Assembly: GCA_013407085.1 (NCBI GenBank)
Contig: JACCGJ010023578.1
Span: 62,001 to 126,000 of the forward strand
Length of the DNA: 64,000 nucleotides
Direction of reading: 5' to 3'
Source: Atriophallophorus winterbourni
Lineage: Eukaryota > Platyhelminthes > Trematoda > Plagiorchiida > Microphallidae
Part shown: positions 1 to 13,283 of the stretch, in pieces
Numbering within the stretch: position 1 is the stretch's first letter
Layout: every line of letters begins with the position of its first letter
Program-made: the position numbers and the translations under genes
Notes under the pieces: generated by a model
Told to the model about the DNA's origin: nothing
What the model saw: only the letters and a program-made list of their open reading frames with translations
Database searches by the model: none

Positions 1-723
1 AATCGTTGAAATATGTAAACCAATGAATTTCAGCACAATTTTAGCTAGACAGATGCTTAGTTCACTGTAATGAAGTCGTAGATGATCGTCGTTATTCTGT
101 TAATTTAACGTTTGAAAAAGTAAAGGTGAACATTTTAGTGTTGGGCTCACATCCTCTAAATTACATGCTTTACTATCAGTCTCTTAATTATTACTAGAAA
201 ACTGTTATGTGCCATAATAACAATTGTGATAATTATCGAAGGATTTTCGAAGGAAGCTGTCACAGTTTCATGCTAAACTGATGGATGAACATTTTCCATT
301 GACTATTTTTTTACCAGTCAAACATCTCGGAATGACTGCTTCCATCCTTATAAGCAGCGAGTTTGGTGCACCCAATTATTGATCATTTGCATACCCCTTA
401 TCTAACCAATTCTTTTGAACAATATATGCGCGACAGTCACTCTAAATACTGCTATCTCACCATTAAAGCTACTCACAAACTATCTTTCGATTCTTCCGAA
501 AACATCCACGCCTGGTCCTAACAACTTGAGAAACAAATAATTATCCCCTACTCGCAAATCGGCCATTAGGACCGATGTTCGATATAATCTATGGTCCATG
601 AGCAGTTCGTTCCTTGTTGCATTTCGTATTGTTTTACAATGCATTTGGTGGCCGGACATTAGATTCCTACAATGATAACATCTGTGTACATACCTACCTT
701 CGTTCCCATAAACTTTCTTAAGC
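1..723. other. Intergenic, nothing recognised
   Basis: This is AT-rich sequence with no coding exon, RNA gene or repeat that I can name. Confidence 0.5.
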
Positions 724-1266
724 CTATACAATCCAACCATGTATGTACATTATTCGGGTTGATTGGTGGTAAAGCAGAATGCATACATTGACGCACATAC
801 GCGAGTACAAAAGCATACGCACAAAATTGACACGATTTCCGAGTATTAAGTGGTGTTGCGTCGCAGTGTACAGACACAGCAGTACACGTTTGACGATTGC
901 CACACCCTTGGTAGCGGGACTTTCAGATTCGGACAAATCGTCTTGTCCCCACAATTCAAGTTTTCTGACAATACGCAAACCGGGCAGTCCGCTGAGCTTG
1001 CTTGTTTGTATGTGTGTGTGTGCGTTCAAATTCATTGTCATTGCCTTGGTCCGCTGCTTCGGGTGCACCACTTCACGTTGGTGGTTGTTGGCATGTGTGG
1101 CACTAACCGGAAAAGGGTGTGTACGAATGACATTCATGAGCCCCAACGAAAGGCGGCTATTACCAGCAAGGGCGAGTCCAGTCTCGAAACACTACCGGGA
1201 CCAACGAATTCTCACGGAAACGAATATACTAGGCTAAGCATTCTGGCAGTTTACCGGTTGTCATAA
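724..1266. other. GC-richer segment open on both strands, unassigned
   Basis: Three long frames overlap here: + 779-1237, + 850-1266 and - 724-1146 (140 codons). GC is higher than in the flanks, so stop codons are rarer, and this alone could explain the open frames. None gives a recognisable protein. It could be a decayed repeat, a promoter-like island or an unrecognised exon. Confidence 0.4.
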
Positions 1267-2786
1267 CTACCAGAGTGGTTTCAAGCATGTCTGGCTCAAG
1301 TAGTCGTAACGCACGAAATTCAATCACTGAGCGAATGAGAGAAATTTTCTACGATGCAAAATTATTTTCTCTCGTAAAACATCAAATTTCCTGGTTTGTT
1401 GGAAGCGATACATTATTTATGAATATAAAAGTTTCTCCGCTAAACCGATATAAGCATAATTTGGATTTCGGTGCTTTGTACGAAACGTGTCTAACAATGG
1501 TTTCAAATCGGATCTTCGCCACCGAGTCTTTAACCAATTTCCCCTAAAGTGACCAGGAGTTGTGTGTTGTGATTTTATGATATTCTAGAAATACGAGTAA
1601 GGATATTTGCAGTCCATTTTAATGGTAAACAAACTACAGAAGATAAGCAAATCACAATTTTTCGACGAATACGATCAACGTAGAAATAATGGTGGGTTCT
1701 CCCATGGTCGTAACCATTTTGAAGATAAACATTCGAAAGATTGATGGAACGGCTTATCAGCATTTGCTCCGACTAGTACTGGTCTAACGAATCTCGACTT
1801 TAGGCTTAGCTTAGTTCGAATGGAACATAAAATTGCAGTTACAACTCCCTAAAGGCGAGTGTTTGTTCAATATCCGTACTACGTTATGAGAAAGAGATCA
1901 TGAATGGGTAACGGTGAATCTAAGTTTACATGACATCCCGAGAGGCATGATTAATTATTGGATGCCCTATTTATAATCATATAAAAATACTGTAAATGCA
2001 TAAATCAACCACTTTCACGATTGATCTGGTTCCAAATAGAAACAGTGACGTCTATAAAACCTTTATGATAAAATATTTGAGTTTTCGACGCTAAAATAAC
2101 AGATAGATTATATAACAAAAGTTTATTTAAACTTGCAGATAATTTTGTCCTATTCGTTTGCTCAAACTAAGAAATTATATGGAAAATAAGGTCCTTACGC
2201 GTTCAGACTATCGAGATATCGGCCGTAATTTTTCCTTGCTGGAAATTTTTGTATCATTCTCATCTCGGTTTTAGGGTGTCAAATGTATTTTGTTATAATA
2301 ACGTTTTTGTAACGTTTAATTATTTCCATTTTTATGTTTCATATATATGTCGATTATTATCCCTGGTTTATTAACTGAAATCGGCCGGTCGATATGCCGT
2401 GACCCACAGATAATGCGTTGTGTCTACTTTTGGCATTGCTCAATATAATGTTGCTACACACTCGAGCATATTTTCCAAAACTATCTACTTTGCTCGGATT
2501 TGAACAACGAATATTCCGAATGTCTTGGCTGAAAAGGTTGCCTACGTAATCATCTTAATTTGCTTGTTTTTATTGAGTGATTCATAAAATATTTTTATTT
2601 TTGAGTAAAAATATGGCACACTGTTGTGATCGATGTTATGATGAACGATGATGGTGGCCATCTAGTTGATTTTGTAGTGCACCCCATGGGAACTAACGTT
2701 AGAAAAGTTCATTGGCGCCTTTAGAGAGTTGCACTCACAAAACATTACTGAAATCAAAAGTTTAATTTTACTTTTCCGTAGGCATA
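1267..2786. other. Intergenic, nothing recognised
   Basis: This is AT-rich. An open frame of 90 codons at 1275-1547 (+) has no recognisable features and no clear exon borders. Confidence 0.45.
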
Positions 2787-4215
2787 TTGTTTGCTAAAGT
2801 TCAGGTACAAGCTTTAATTCATAGAATTTATTTCGAATCTCAATGTGGCTTCCGCAGGGGAAGATCAAGCGTTGACATGATCTTCTCCCTGAGACAAATT
2901 TTAAAAAAGTGTCGGAAACAGCGTATGCCATTATACGCTGTTTGTATTGATTTAACTAAGGCATTCCGACTACGTCAGCGGGGAGGGTCTTTTCAAAATG
3001 CTTGATTTGATAAGCTGCCCTCCCAAGGCTGCTGAGACTCGTTATTTCGGTCCACTCAGGCATGAAAGGCTCAGTCCATTTTAACGGTTGCAGTTCAGAA
3101 GCATTTGAAATTCGCCGAGGCGTCAAACAAGGGTGTGTTCTTGCTCCCATGCTGCTCGGCATTTTCTTTGCTCTGCTTCTGAAGCACGCTTTTAGGACAA
3201 AAGGCATTTACCTACGCACCCGAAGTGATGGTAAGCTTTTCAACCTGAACCGGTTGAGAGCATAAACCAAGGGCCGGGATGTACTAATCCTTGACCTGTT
3301 GTTTTCTGATGATTCAGCCTTTATTGCTCACTCTCAAGATAACTTCAAGTCGCGAATGGTCTCTTTTGACCTCATACAAAGACTTTGGGCTAACAATCAG
3401 CGTGAGCAAGACCAAAGTCAAGGGATTGCATCGCCTCCAATCATCACTGTCGGAAACTGTCAGCTTGAACCGTTACGTCATTTCACCTAGCTTGGTTCAA
3501 CCATTGCGGATAACCTCTCGCTAGACACGGAGATTGATAAGTGGATTGGCAGAGCAGCTGTCATTTTGTCCCGATTGAACTCTTGTGTTTTGGGTAACCG
3601 CAAGCTGACTGCGACGACAAAGATGATAGTATACAGCGCGTGTGTAATAAATGCTTTACTGTACGGCAGTGAAAACTGGACAACCCATGCAAGACACAAA
3701 CGAAAGCTGAATGCTTTCAATCTACGAAGCATCCATCGTATCTTGAACATATCGTGGATGGAAAGAGCTAGTTTACAGAGCATGTTTACCCTACTAAGAC
3801 AGCGCCGCCTGCACTGGCTTGGCCACGTCTACAGAAAGGAAAATAGTCGTATTCCGAAAGATCTACTCTATCGTGAGTTGCAATCAGGAAGTCGACCATT
3901 GAGCAAACCGCAAAAGAGATACGTAAGCTCTTGACATTGACCCCGCGTGTTGGGAAGAACTTTCTCTTGACCGCTCACTTTGGAGGCATTGTGTAAAGCG
4001 TCGTCTGCAAGCTGGAGAGGAGCGGATATAGCTCTTGGCTGCTCAACGCTGATCACGCCGCCGCGTGCAACTGACACCCTACAACCGAGTTTTTCCTATC
4101 TTTGCAAGCGCTGCGGGAAAGATTGTTCCTCCCGAATCGGACTGTTTCGTCATTCGAAAAGCTGTAGAACATGAACATTCATGCGATTGTGATGTACATC
4201 CATGGTCGACATCGA
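2787..4215 (+). mobile_element. Decayed 5'-truncated non-LTR retrotransposon (LINE) with reverse transcriptase and C2H2-like tail
   Basis: Successive frames carry pieces of one reverse transcriptase ORF2. QCGFRRGRSSVDMIFSLRQ and IDLTKAF appear at 2787-2975, RRGVKQGCVLAPMLL at about 3116-3160, and LLFSDDSAFIAHS (the normal FADD motif, here FSDD) near 3297. The carboxy part is NALLYGSENWTTHARHKRKL followed by RRLHWLGHVYRKENSRIPKD at 3566-3934. The C-terminus near 4105-4170 has CGKDCSSRIGLFRHSKSC, a cysteine/histidine motif common at the end of this type of LINE. Frameshifts and stops show it is dead. The endonuclease part is missing, as expected of 5' truncation. The 3' UTR starts around 4175 and is shared with the copy at 9.9-10.06 kb (gatgtacatccatgg). 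Confidence 0.9.
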
Positions 4216-7200
4216 CCTAAGGAGGCCAAATTTACCGTTGTTAGTTGGATCTACACACCTCTTAAATATTCCATAATAATGATTAAAATCTTTCGAAATA
4301 ACTAGAGCTCGTAAGTACAATTAATTCGGGCACTTAAAATCGAAATCGAACGTAAAAAGTAAATATCAGAATTTCCATCGTTTACACCGCAGCTTAATCT
4401 GCCAAAATTTTCATTTTCCCCACGATTTTGTCTAATAAACAATTGTTTGTGAACTTTCAAATGAAACTTGCTCTGAGTACTTTCGACAACAACGTGACCA
4501 ATAAACTCAAATTCCACATACTTGTTTAGCGCTGAATAGAAACATTTCACATAAAATCACGTAAATGACATATTTTAATTCTAATAACACGGAGAATTGA
4601 TTTTAGACACACCAAATAACATTCCAATGCATGGGGAGTCCTTCATATCGTCACTAGTGTATTAGCTAGCAACTGTTGCAACGTAATTTCTTGCAGCCTT
4701 AAACAAACCAGATATCGGTGAAGTAATTTATTAGGTCATGCATGCCACAGGTTTTTCGTTTCAGTTGCAACAATCTCCAGTAGTTATCGTCTCGGGACAA
4801 CTGTGAATACCTTTGGTACGCACGTTTCTTGCGAAAAAGAAATTATGTGCGATTACTTGAGCGCCCAGAACACTGTGCGTAACGATTAAATAATTGAAAA
4901 AAATTGATCGATGAAGAGCAATGCATTTTCATCGATCGATATTATTAATCTCAAACGGCGCACAAATGAATTCATTTAGCTGGAAAACAAAGGTTATCTT
5001 TAAAGTTATTGTGGATATATGGTTCGAGCAAAATACCAGGGTGTTCAAATACAGAAACACGATGCCTATAAATGAACAATGGTCGTACCACTTGTGTGAG
5101 CAGATACTTATAAAGCTTATTGAACTTGATATTATTGTCCAAAGTAATGTGTTGCTCATATTCCCCCCACGCAATATTACAGTGTTCACTCGGTGACGGC
5201 AAACAGCCAGAAATCATTCATAGAGTGTGTGGAGAATGCGAGCAATGCATACCACCGTCTGTTTACCTGATTTTCATGGGGCTTGTAAAAACACAATGAA
5301 ATAAAATTATGGCGACCGATTTTGCTATAATAGGCACATTTTATACGAAATGTGAGCTGTATATGGTATGCGTCTCAAAACACTCCAACAACCTGCGGAC
5401 CGAAGTTGATTCAATCGATGTATATAATGGTACTTGATAATAAATATTCAGTTAAATTTGGGGTTAAAATCAATCACATATCCCAATTAATAAGCTGTGT
5501 TGCCAAATTATTGCACTGGAATTTGATGAGTGACAGTATCTTGTTGACGTAGACCTATTTTTATCGAAGTCTACCTTTTGTGATGTCATTTTATTCGCGT
5601 TGAGCGAGGCTGTATATCTAACATCTCGACTTAGCTAATTCTTAAAGTCAACAAACCGGTAATCAGACAGCGGCATAAAGATTTGCTACCTCGTTCAAAA
5701 TTTAATATTCCAATTTCTAATCAGGCGAGGGATACGTTGGTCATACGACGCAAAAGTTGCAAATTGTTTAATTTTTCCTTGATTTTTGTCCATTTGGCTG
5801 GAACCAGCTGATAATTGATCAATCGGTTGCACTCAGAACACAAAGTTTCAAGTACACTCATATCAACCACCGGAGGGTAATTGACTTGAGCCTTTGGCTT
5901 TTTGGTCTAAAGTTTCTTTGCAACGGGTTGTGCTGATGCAACCATGGAGGTATAGATTCTTCGTTGCAGCAAAAACAATACATTCCACGAAAACCTAACG
6001 ATATTATTTCGAGAAAAGCTGTGATGATCACAATCAAGGTCTTCTGATCGAACCGAAACGCATAGAAATGATTAGTTCGTGCTGGTATATGACGTTGAAA
6101 AATATCAACAACTACTAAGCCGATATAACTAATTTTATGGAGTGGGATGAGACGAATTTCGTCTGGTCAATCAATGTCAAATCAGGTTCCTATTCTAACA
6201 TTTATTACGTTGTTTGCGAAAGTCTCAGGACACTCTAATCAACATTACCCACATTAAATACCAGCGTTTCACAGCCACTTGATGAATGTATCCCGAATTA
6301 TCTCTTAGGCTAACCGTCCAACGCTAAACGCATTCACTTAGGATTCCCACAATACAAGACAACGTCAATTGGTCAAACGCTTATATTAAACAGAAGACAA
6401 AGAACAAAATACCTGACTATCTTACATAGACTAATCACGTAACTACAACATGGGCCTGAAATATGCCTGTCCCTTTGATCTGCTTTGTCAACCGGATCAT
6501 TTCAAGCCATCACAACGAAGAGCTCATTTGAACCACCTTCATGATAGCGGGTGACATTTTACATTTTCTCTTGTTTCCCAAGGATATTTTTGCTCAAACC
6601 ATTTAGATCAAATCCTTCCGAAACCCGACTGATTGCGAGTTTGCAATAGTCTTCCTCGGTCGTTTCGGTACTGACATTGTGCCCGGAGCTGCATATCATC
6701 CGTGAGTTCGGAATTAGCACTTATCCCTAATAAACTTTGTACATCTACAATTGAATCGCCTTTACCTGTTTGATATTGATCTGTTTAATCTTGGATTTCT
6801 TCTATTGTGGAGCTTGATGTAATACATCAACAAGAAAAGCCTTCGCTTTTAATTAAAAAAAACTCGTTATTATTTCAATCGTAAAAGCAGCTAGAAAATT
6901 CAGTGCCATGCAATCCGAGTAACTACAATTTATATATTACAAAACGTTTCAATTAGGCTTATAAGTACAAAGAATGTAACCCTATGATTCATTTAATAAT
7001 TTCAATTCAGAAGATCTTGTTTCAAATCCACGAAGCAGAATCCTTATTATTAACCGGTTCTCGATCAGATATTTTCATTGACCAGCTAACTAATATATAT
7101 ATATATTAGCCTGGGTATATGTTTCTATATTTTCAAATATTTTAGTCTCCAGTGTGGTTAAGGATCAATTGACAACAATCATTGAATGGTATCACAAAAT

Positions 7201-9416
7201 TATGTCTTTCATAATGAACCTTGACTAATATCATCGTCGGCAGACGCTATCTGTAGAAAGTTATAAGATACCAATAATTTCAGTCTATTATCGAAACTAT
7301 TGATGGAAGATTGAAATCGTCAGTTGCAAAGTGATTAACAGGTCAATACTTCTTAAATTCTCAGCCTTCGTAATTTGAGTGTTCTAAACAAAAGAAGGAA
7401 ACAATCAGGGGCCAATATGTGTATCGAGTTGTCACTACGTTGACATACAAACCTGATGACTACAAAATGACTTCATGAAGACCATTCCCATCTAAAAGAC
7501 GATTGCAGCAACATAAAAACACCACTAATCCACCAGACTGCTAAACCGAGCTACCTTGGCCGCAGATTTCATGTAGCCGACAATCGAAACCCAATTCGAA
7601 CTCGTCATTTAGTTTCTATCAGCATACATGAACATAACAAACCTGAATGACCAGAACCAACATCACAACAAATCAGTTGGGTATATGGAGAGAAGTGGAT
7701 TACGTATAGTAGAGGCAGAATCAGCTATTGTCTATGGTTAAACAGGTAACGACCTACCCAAAATGGTTTTTTTGCTGTTTGCTGTAGTCTATTTTTCCTC
7801 ACTGAAAACCATGTCCACAAAATTATATACAAATATTCCAAGCTGTAGAATAATTTTCTCCGTGTACATTTATAATTCCCAAAAGTCAAAACTAGTTTTA
7901 CTTTCTCATTAACAATTCATCAATTAATAACTCACCGAATGCGGGGACGGTCAATTATTCACTGATACCAAAAGAAATATTTACGTGCACTTGAACACAA
8001 ATCAAAACCGAACGACTATTTTTTAAACGTATTTGAACAAAACTAAAAATCGGAAGATGTTCATCTGTCCGGCAGCCGAGGTGTACCACGGGGTATCATT
8101 TGTAGCTTCATGTTTATTGCGTTTATTCCTGTCACCAATGTGATATCCATTAATTTTATTACGCTCTGTCAATCCAATTTTTATCCACTTAAAATCTACT
8201 CACGTACTGACCTCAGATGTGTTTTCATGTTTGAGTGCTAGCTATTGACAAACGGGACTCGGACATTCCTGCTAAATGTTTGCTAGCTACCACGACAAAC
8301 GATGGTTTCAGCTCCGCTACCGCTGTTCGCCGTCCACTACAACCGCAACTCCTCGCTACCGGTAGAAAACACACCGACAATTTGGACCATAAAAAGGGGA
8401 ATAAAAACCAAACTAATCATATCCGCCCGCTATGTGTATGTTGTCATTTAATGTTTTTGCTTCAACTCACAGTTTGTTGCGTCCAGTATATGGTTTAGAT
8501 TGTTTTTCCGATGTACAAGATTTTTCGTCGCACATTTCCTTTGGGGTGGCCGATTGTTTCGCTTGCCACTGAGAGTTTTTATATTGATTGACATTTTTCG
8601 TTGATGTTTGTTTCGGTTTTCCATGAAAGCTTTCTTATGAAGCTGTTGCTACACTCCAGTTTCATAGGTTCTCATAACACAAACAGTTATAAGCCTTTTC
8701 AAGAACAGAACTACAAATACTCGAAATATCTCTGCTCTATTTAAAGTAGAAATTTTTCGTTGGAATAATTGTCCATATTGCATTTTCACAAATAAGCATT
8801 TATCTGCACAGATCAAAATGAAGCTACTAATTTAGAATTTATTTTTGATAATAATAATTAATAATGATAATCATCCCCATAGTCATATTATTTATAATTG
8901 TAAATTCAATCAAAGAAAATTACACGTCGAGGTGACAGTGATATCACAATATGGAAAGCTTGAAGTGATAATTTTTAACGAATCGATGATTGATCAGCTA
9001 TCAGGAAAATAGAGTAAGAATATCACTCAAAATGTGAATAATACACTGTTCATGCTTGAAGTGGTAAAATATATACCCAAATCGATTTTATCAACCTTTG
9101 CAGTATGCATAGAAGGAAATAAATGAACAAGCAATGAAATAGATTTAGGATCCTTGATACTGTGTCGCTAAGTTCAGTAACCGGTGTTTAAGAATAGATA
9201 ACGGAAAAAATAAACATAAAATGTACGGTCTACAAATTTCTTGATTTGGATATATTGATCGCCAGTGTTTACTGACTGAGAGCTCGAATGTATGTGAATG
9301 GAAAAAAGGATGGTCAATTGATGTTCGTTAGGAAAGTATGGTTGAGCGAAGCACGAGGCAAATTATTATAATTTCTCATAATAACACGTAATATGAAAGC
9401 TCTCAACGTTGAACTT
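4216..9416. other. Intergenic, nothing recognised apart from a family A copy near 5.1 kb
   Basis: The block is AT-rich. A short TA run lies near 7095-7109. An 87-codon frame at 8235-8498 (+) in a slightly GC-richer patch has no recognisable domain and no convincing splice sites. Confidence 0.45.
5026..5215. repeat. Family A repeat, degenerate fold-back copy
   Basis: A - strand segment (ggtgttcaaatacagaaaca, then gtaatgtgttgctcatattc) is followed by a short + strand piece (cggtgacggcaaacagccag at 5191). It has the same minus-then-plus order as at 37.2 kb, but is more decayed. Confidence 0.55.
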
Positions 9417-10062
9417 GCGAGTTGAGAAAATCTTGCTCTTGACCACCCACTTTGGTAGCGCTGTGTAAAAGGTCCTCTCTAAGCTGGGAATTAGAACATA
9501 CTACTCTTAACTCCGCCAAGGACGGTCCCAAGCCCGTCTGAGAAAGGAGGAGGGTTGGGCTTAGGGCTAGTAACCCTATCCCGTAAAACCTACATTGCTA
9601 CGGAAACGATGACAACAGATCTGTGGTTCGGTCATGTCTGCAGAATGGATCCCAGTTCGCATACGAAGGTAGCCATGCACTGGCATCCGCAAGGTAAACG
9701 AAAAAGGGCACGGCCCAAGGAAACTTGGCGCAGAACGTTGGAACGCGAACTACATGCACAAGGATTCACGATGCAGACGGCAACGGAAGCAGCGACAGAC
9801 CGGAACCACTGGCGTGAAGTTGTCTTCGCCTCATGTGCCACCCGGCACGGAGAAGACTGAATGAATGAATGAATGAATGACTCTTAGCTGTTGACAGCAT
9901 ACAATTACAGCCGATTGACCAAGCGCTGCCCATTGATTTGAGTGCTACAGGAGAGATTGATTCTAACGAATCGAGTTGCTTAGTCATACGAAACGCTGAG
10001 GAGTATGAAACCAACTTGCGCGTGAGATGTACATCCATGGCTGATATAGACTAAAGTAGGTT
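9417..10062 (+). mobile_element. 3' fragment of the same LINE family as at 2.8-4.2 kb, split by a nested insertion
   Basis: The left part (9417-9509) aligns with about 3950-4035 of the first element (ctcttgaccacccactttgg against ctcttgaccgctcactttgg), and the right part (9887-10062) continues it through the same 3' UTR sequence gatgtacatccatgg. Between them sits another LINE fragment (9510-9879). Only the distal end of ORF2 and the 3' UTR are present, and neither is open. Confidence 0.75.
9510..9879 (+). mobile_element. Nested LINE fragment with (TGAA)n tail and 7 bp target-site duplication
   Basis: The insert is flanked by ACTCTTA (9503-9509 and 9880-9886). It starts ctccgccaaggacggtccc, a short non-coding head, then passes at about 9600 into an open 3' ORF2 segment containing LWFGHVCRMDPSSHTKVAMH, then KRKRARPKETWRRTLERELH and NHWREVVFASCATRHGED, typical of the end of endonuclease/reverse-transcriptase LINEs. 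It ends in a TGAA microsatellite (9857-9879). A head joined directly to a tail implies an internal deletion or a short non-autonomous derivative. Confidence 0.8.
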
Positions 10063-12732
10063 AACAGCAACATTATCATGATGTAACGTTTGCTACGAAT
10101 ATAATGTTGTCTAGCTGGAAATTCATATTTTTATTATGAACATAAAACACTTATTAAGAACGAAGTAATTATATTCGGTTTCCTGAGTTACCATTCATCC
10201 CTAAACTGATTTCTGTCTTTGGCACCTTATGGACTACAACTTATCAACCAGGTTTTTACATCCATTGTGGTTTCTCCTTAACTCTTCAGTTGTTACGAAT
10301 CCACGTGAGAGCTGATTTGGCGATGATTCTCTTGAGCTCTTAGAGGAAAAACGGACAATCAAACGTCAGCGTCCATGAAAAAGCGAGTTTAATTTGGATA
10401 TGTGTAGAGGTCGGTGTTTGGCCTAATGGATTCAAAACAGTCTAAATAGGAACCGATTGAATAAAGCTATTGTGTAATAGTCAATGTCAATCTACCTTCA
10501 TTCATCAAAGGCTTGATCAAACTATGAACTGTTGTCAAATTAATAGCCAGGTTAGGCGCAGCGGACCTCTCAAATAACTCCAGGTGTCTTACAACTTCAC
10601 CGACTTGACCGATAGGGTTTCGCACTCATGCATTAAATCCTCCATTGGTGCCAATCACATTATAGAATCTGTCAATGCTTTAGTGTCTAATCTACCCCAA
10701 ACGGTAGCTACACTATCACCTGTGCTGAACGTTTGAACTATGCGTTTCTCCACATGTATGTTTAGTCTAGCATGCGCAAAGGTCCTAATTAGAAGCTCAG
10801 CCTGGTTTTGTATCTGTTTCTGGTTTGTGAAAGCTATTCAACGTCGTATGTAAATTAAAGTTCTTTGAGGTCACGAGGCAGAGGGAGTGGTACCAGCGGC
10901 AATATAAATCATATTTCTGCACAAAAAGATTCAACAGCTTGTAACACCAGCTTTGTTACCCTAACAAACTTCATAAACTTTAAACCACAGTGTGGCATAC
11001 GGCGAGGAACTATGCCACTGTTGTATTCTACTAAACTGATTAGTAAAATCCTCATAGGTAGATTAAATGGTTTGTGTTAGGTGAGTAGGATTTGAACTGG
11101 CAAGATTTCGGTAAAACAACTCATAATGATGCACAAGAGTAATACCTAAAATAGCCATCTGCATCATCCAAAGTATACGAGTTCATTCAGCCTAACGGTT
11201 AGTTCACAGCGAAATATTGACACACCACTTTCCATTCTATACCAGAATGATGCCAGTTGGCATTCTGCCGCTAATAGACTTTTCGATTGTTAAAGCATGA
11301 AACACGTTGAGTAACAACGATATTAGGTGTAAACAACGTGATACTTGAATGCCACTGTTACATACAACGAACCATGGTGTTTAAACACATAATCAATGTG
11401 GTGTGTAAGTGCGGGGGATGTGAGCAACAGATTACTTTAATATTAGGTGTACTTTCAATAGGCAGCTAAATGATCTGTATTTTGCGGAGCACGTAGGACT
11501 TCCGTTACTCAAACAGCAGCATACACCGTCGAAGCACACCGAATTTGCTCAGTAAGAAAACAAAAAACTGGTCTGAAACCTCATACCAACTTTTAGAACG
11601 TACATACATTTCTGAATTCCAACGCGTGTTTAGCATATGGACATCCGCAGCCTTAATAACAATGGGAAAGCAATTTTCAATTATAGATTCCTGGCATGAT
11701 TGGTAACTAGTAACATCAATAACATATATCAGACCGATCCATTAAAGTCCTTCGACACATTCTCGTCTGAGATTAAGATGGATGCCGATATACCAAGGCT
11801 TCTAGGAAAGTAAACGGGATTGAATAGGCAATACGCTCCACAAGCCAATCGATCACGTTGCAAGTTCGACAATAAAATGTAACCCGAAATAGAAACGGAA
11901 ATTGAGGGGGCCTAAGCAGGCATGAAGAATTTCGTCAAAATAAAATCGGTCGGTGTAATGAAAGATCAACAGGAATTTCTTTGGTTTAATGCTTGCAGCC
12001 CCATGGACCCAGTGCGCCAGTTGCATATTAGCAATGCATATCTTTTTCAATCGAATTTTATGATGGAAAACTTGTGACAAATTGCAGTGGCCTTGAAAAT
12101 GTAATAAATGGCTCAGACCAGTGTATTTATGAAAAATTTGTAGACCACTTTGCTCTCACTTCGAAAGCATCCTCGAGGAGACGGGATATAAAAGACATGA
12201 TTCTGTCAGTTTCCGTCAGGCTCCATGATGGAGTCTGGATCTGAAATTTGATGCATGTGGTTACGGTAGTATCCGTTTAAATGGGATCTAACAAGGAGAA
12301 ACAGATGACTTCGTCGAAGTTTGAAAACCGAAGAACTAAGTAAATATGAAAACAAGCAAAATTGAATGTGATAAAAAAACTCTTCCAATGAAGATTTACG
12401 CCTGAATGGACTAGATCATTTCATACCTTAATTTTGATGTAATTTGTCCTGAAATGGTAAGGTTTGCAAGAAATATATTCATGAATTGAAATAAAAAGTG
12501 CATTAAAATGGTAATCGGGCCAAGGTTTGGATAAATTTCTGCATACTCATCAACTTCGAGTAGCAATTTTATTGAAAATGATTGGATATTTCGACCTGAT
12601 CCATGTGTTGCAGCAATATTCGAAATGTCTCTAATGCAATTAATCAAGCATTTACATTCACGCATTATCTTAACGTAAGACATGTTAAGTGCAAACAACA
12701 GTTCATAGACGCTTAATTGCGATCGGTCAAAC
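10063..12732. other. Intergenic, mostly unassigned
   Basis: Apart from the family A copy at 11.4 kb I see no known element. A 129-codon frame on the - strand (12411-12800) is long for such AT-rich DNA, but it overlaps the tRNA-like fragment and shows no known motif. The 10.5-10.75 kb patch is GC-richer and may be an old retroelement. Confidence 0.4.
11341..11434. repeat. Family A repeat, short fold-back copy
   Basis: A - strand piece (atacttgaatgccactgtta, then ggtgtttaaacacataatca) is followed by a + strand piece (gtggtgtgtaagtgcggggg, then atgtgagcaacag). The minus-then-plus order is kept. Confidence 0.6.
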
Positions 12733-12803
12733 GGTGGACGGTAGCCCAAGACGTTAAGGCATGGGACTACAATTGTGATGGTCTTGGGTTTGAGTCCCAC
12801 CCG
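12733..12803 (+). repeat. tRNA-like fragment, probably from a tRNA-derived SINE
   Basis: A box-A-like stretch (tagcccaagacgttaaggc) is followed 35 bases later by a T-arm with a TGGG/CCCA stem and TTTGAGT loop (box B like), and GGTGG near the start can pair with CCACC at the end. The anticodon arm does not fold well, so a working tRNA is unlikely. A decayed SINE head is the better call. Confidence 0.45.
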
Positions 12804-13283
12804 AAACGGAGTATATGCACTGCTAATGAGCTCAAATAAGAGCGAAACTCGAGTCCAGTGTTTCCATTATGGACCGTCGTGATCAACTTTGTGAATAGTT
12901 CAATGGGCTTGGCACGGATGAGTAGTCGCAATTATAAAACAAAAATTCTCCAAACTTCGCTTAAACACAAATATATTTCAATGTGGAAGAACTGTGAGCA
13001 AAGAAGATTATATAATCCACGACACAAGATTGATTACAAAAATTTTTAAGATGAAGAATGTTCCTCCAATATTTTCTTATTTAACATTGCAGAAAACTGA
13101 CTGTTTTAAGAATAATCAATGTATTGGGATTCTCCTAAGATCAATATTTCGACATTATTTACAAACAATTTAGTTATTAATGTTATTGAGTGTTTCGTAG
13201 CAAATTATTAGCATTCAATATAATCTATTTAACTTGATTTGATTTTCCAGAGGCGAACTAAATGATACATAAAAATACGATAA

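Noticed and set aside
11080..11130. Box-B-like sequence on the - strand (agttcaaatcctac)
   Set aside because: No matching box A at the right distance and no cloverleaf.
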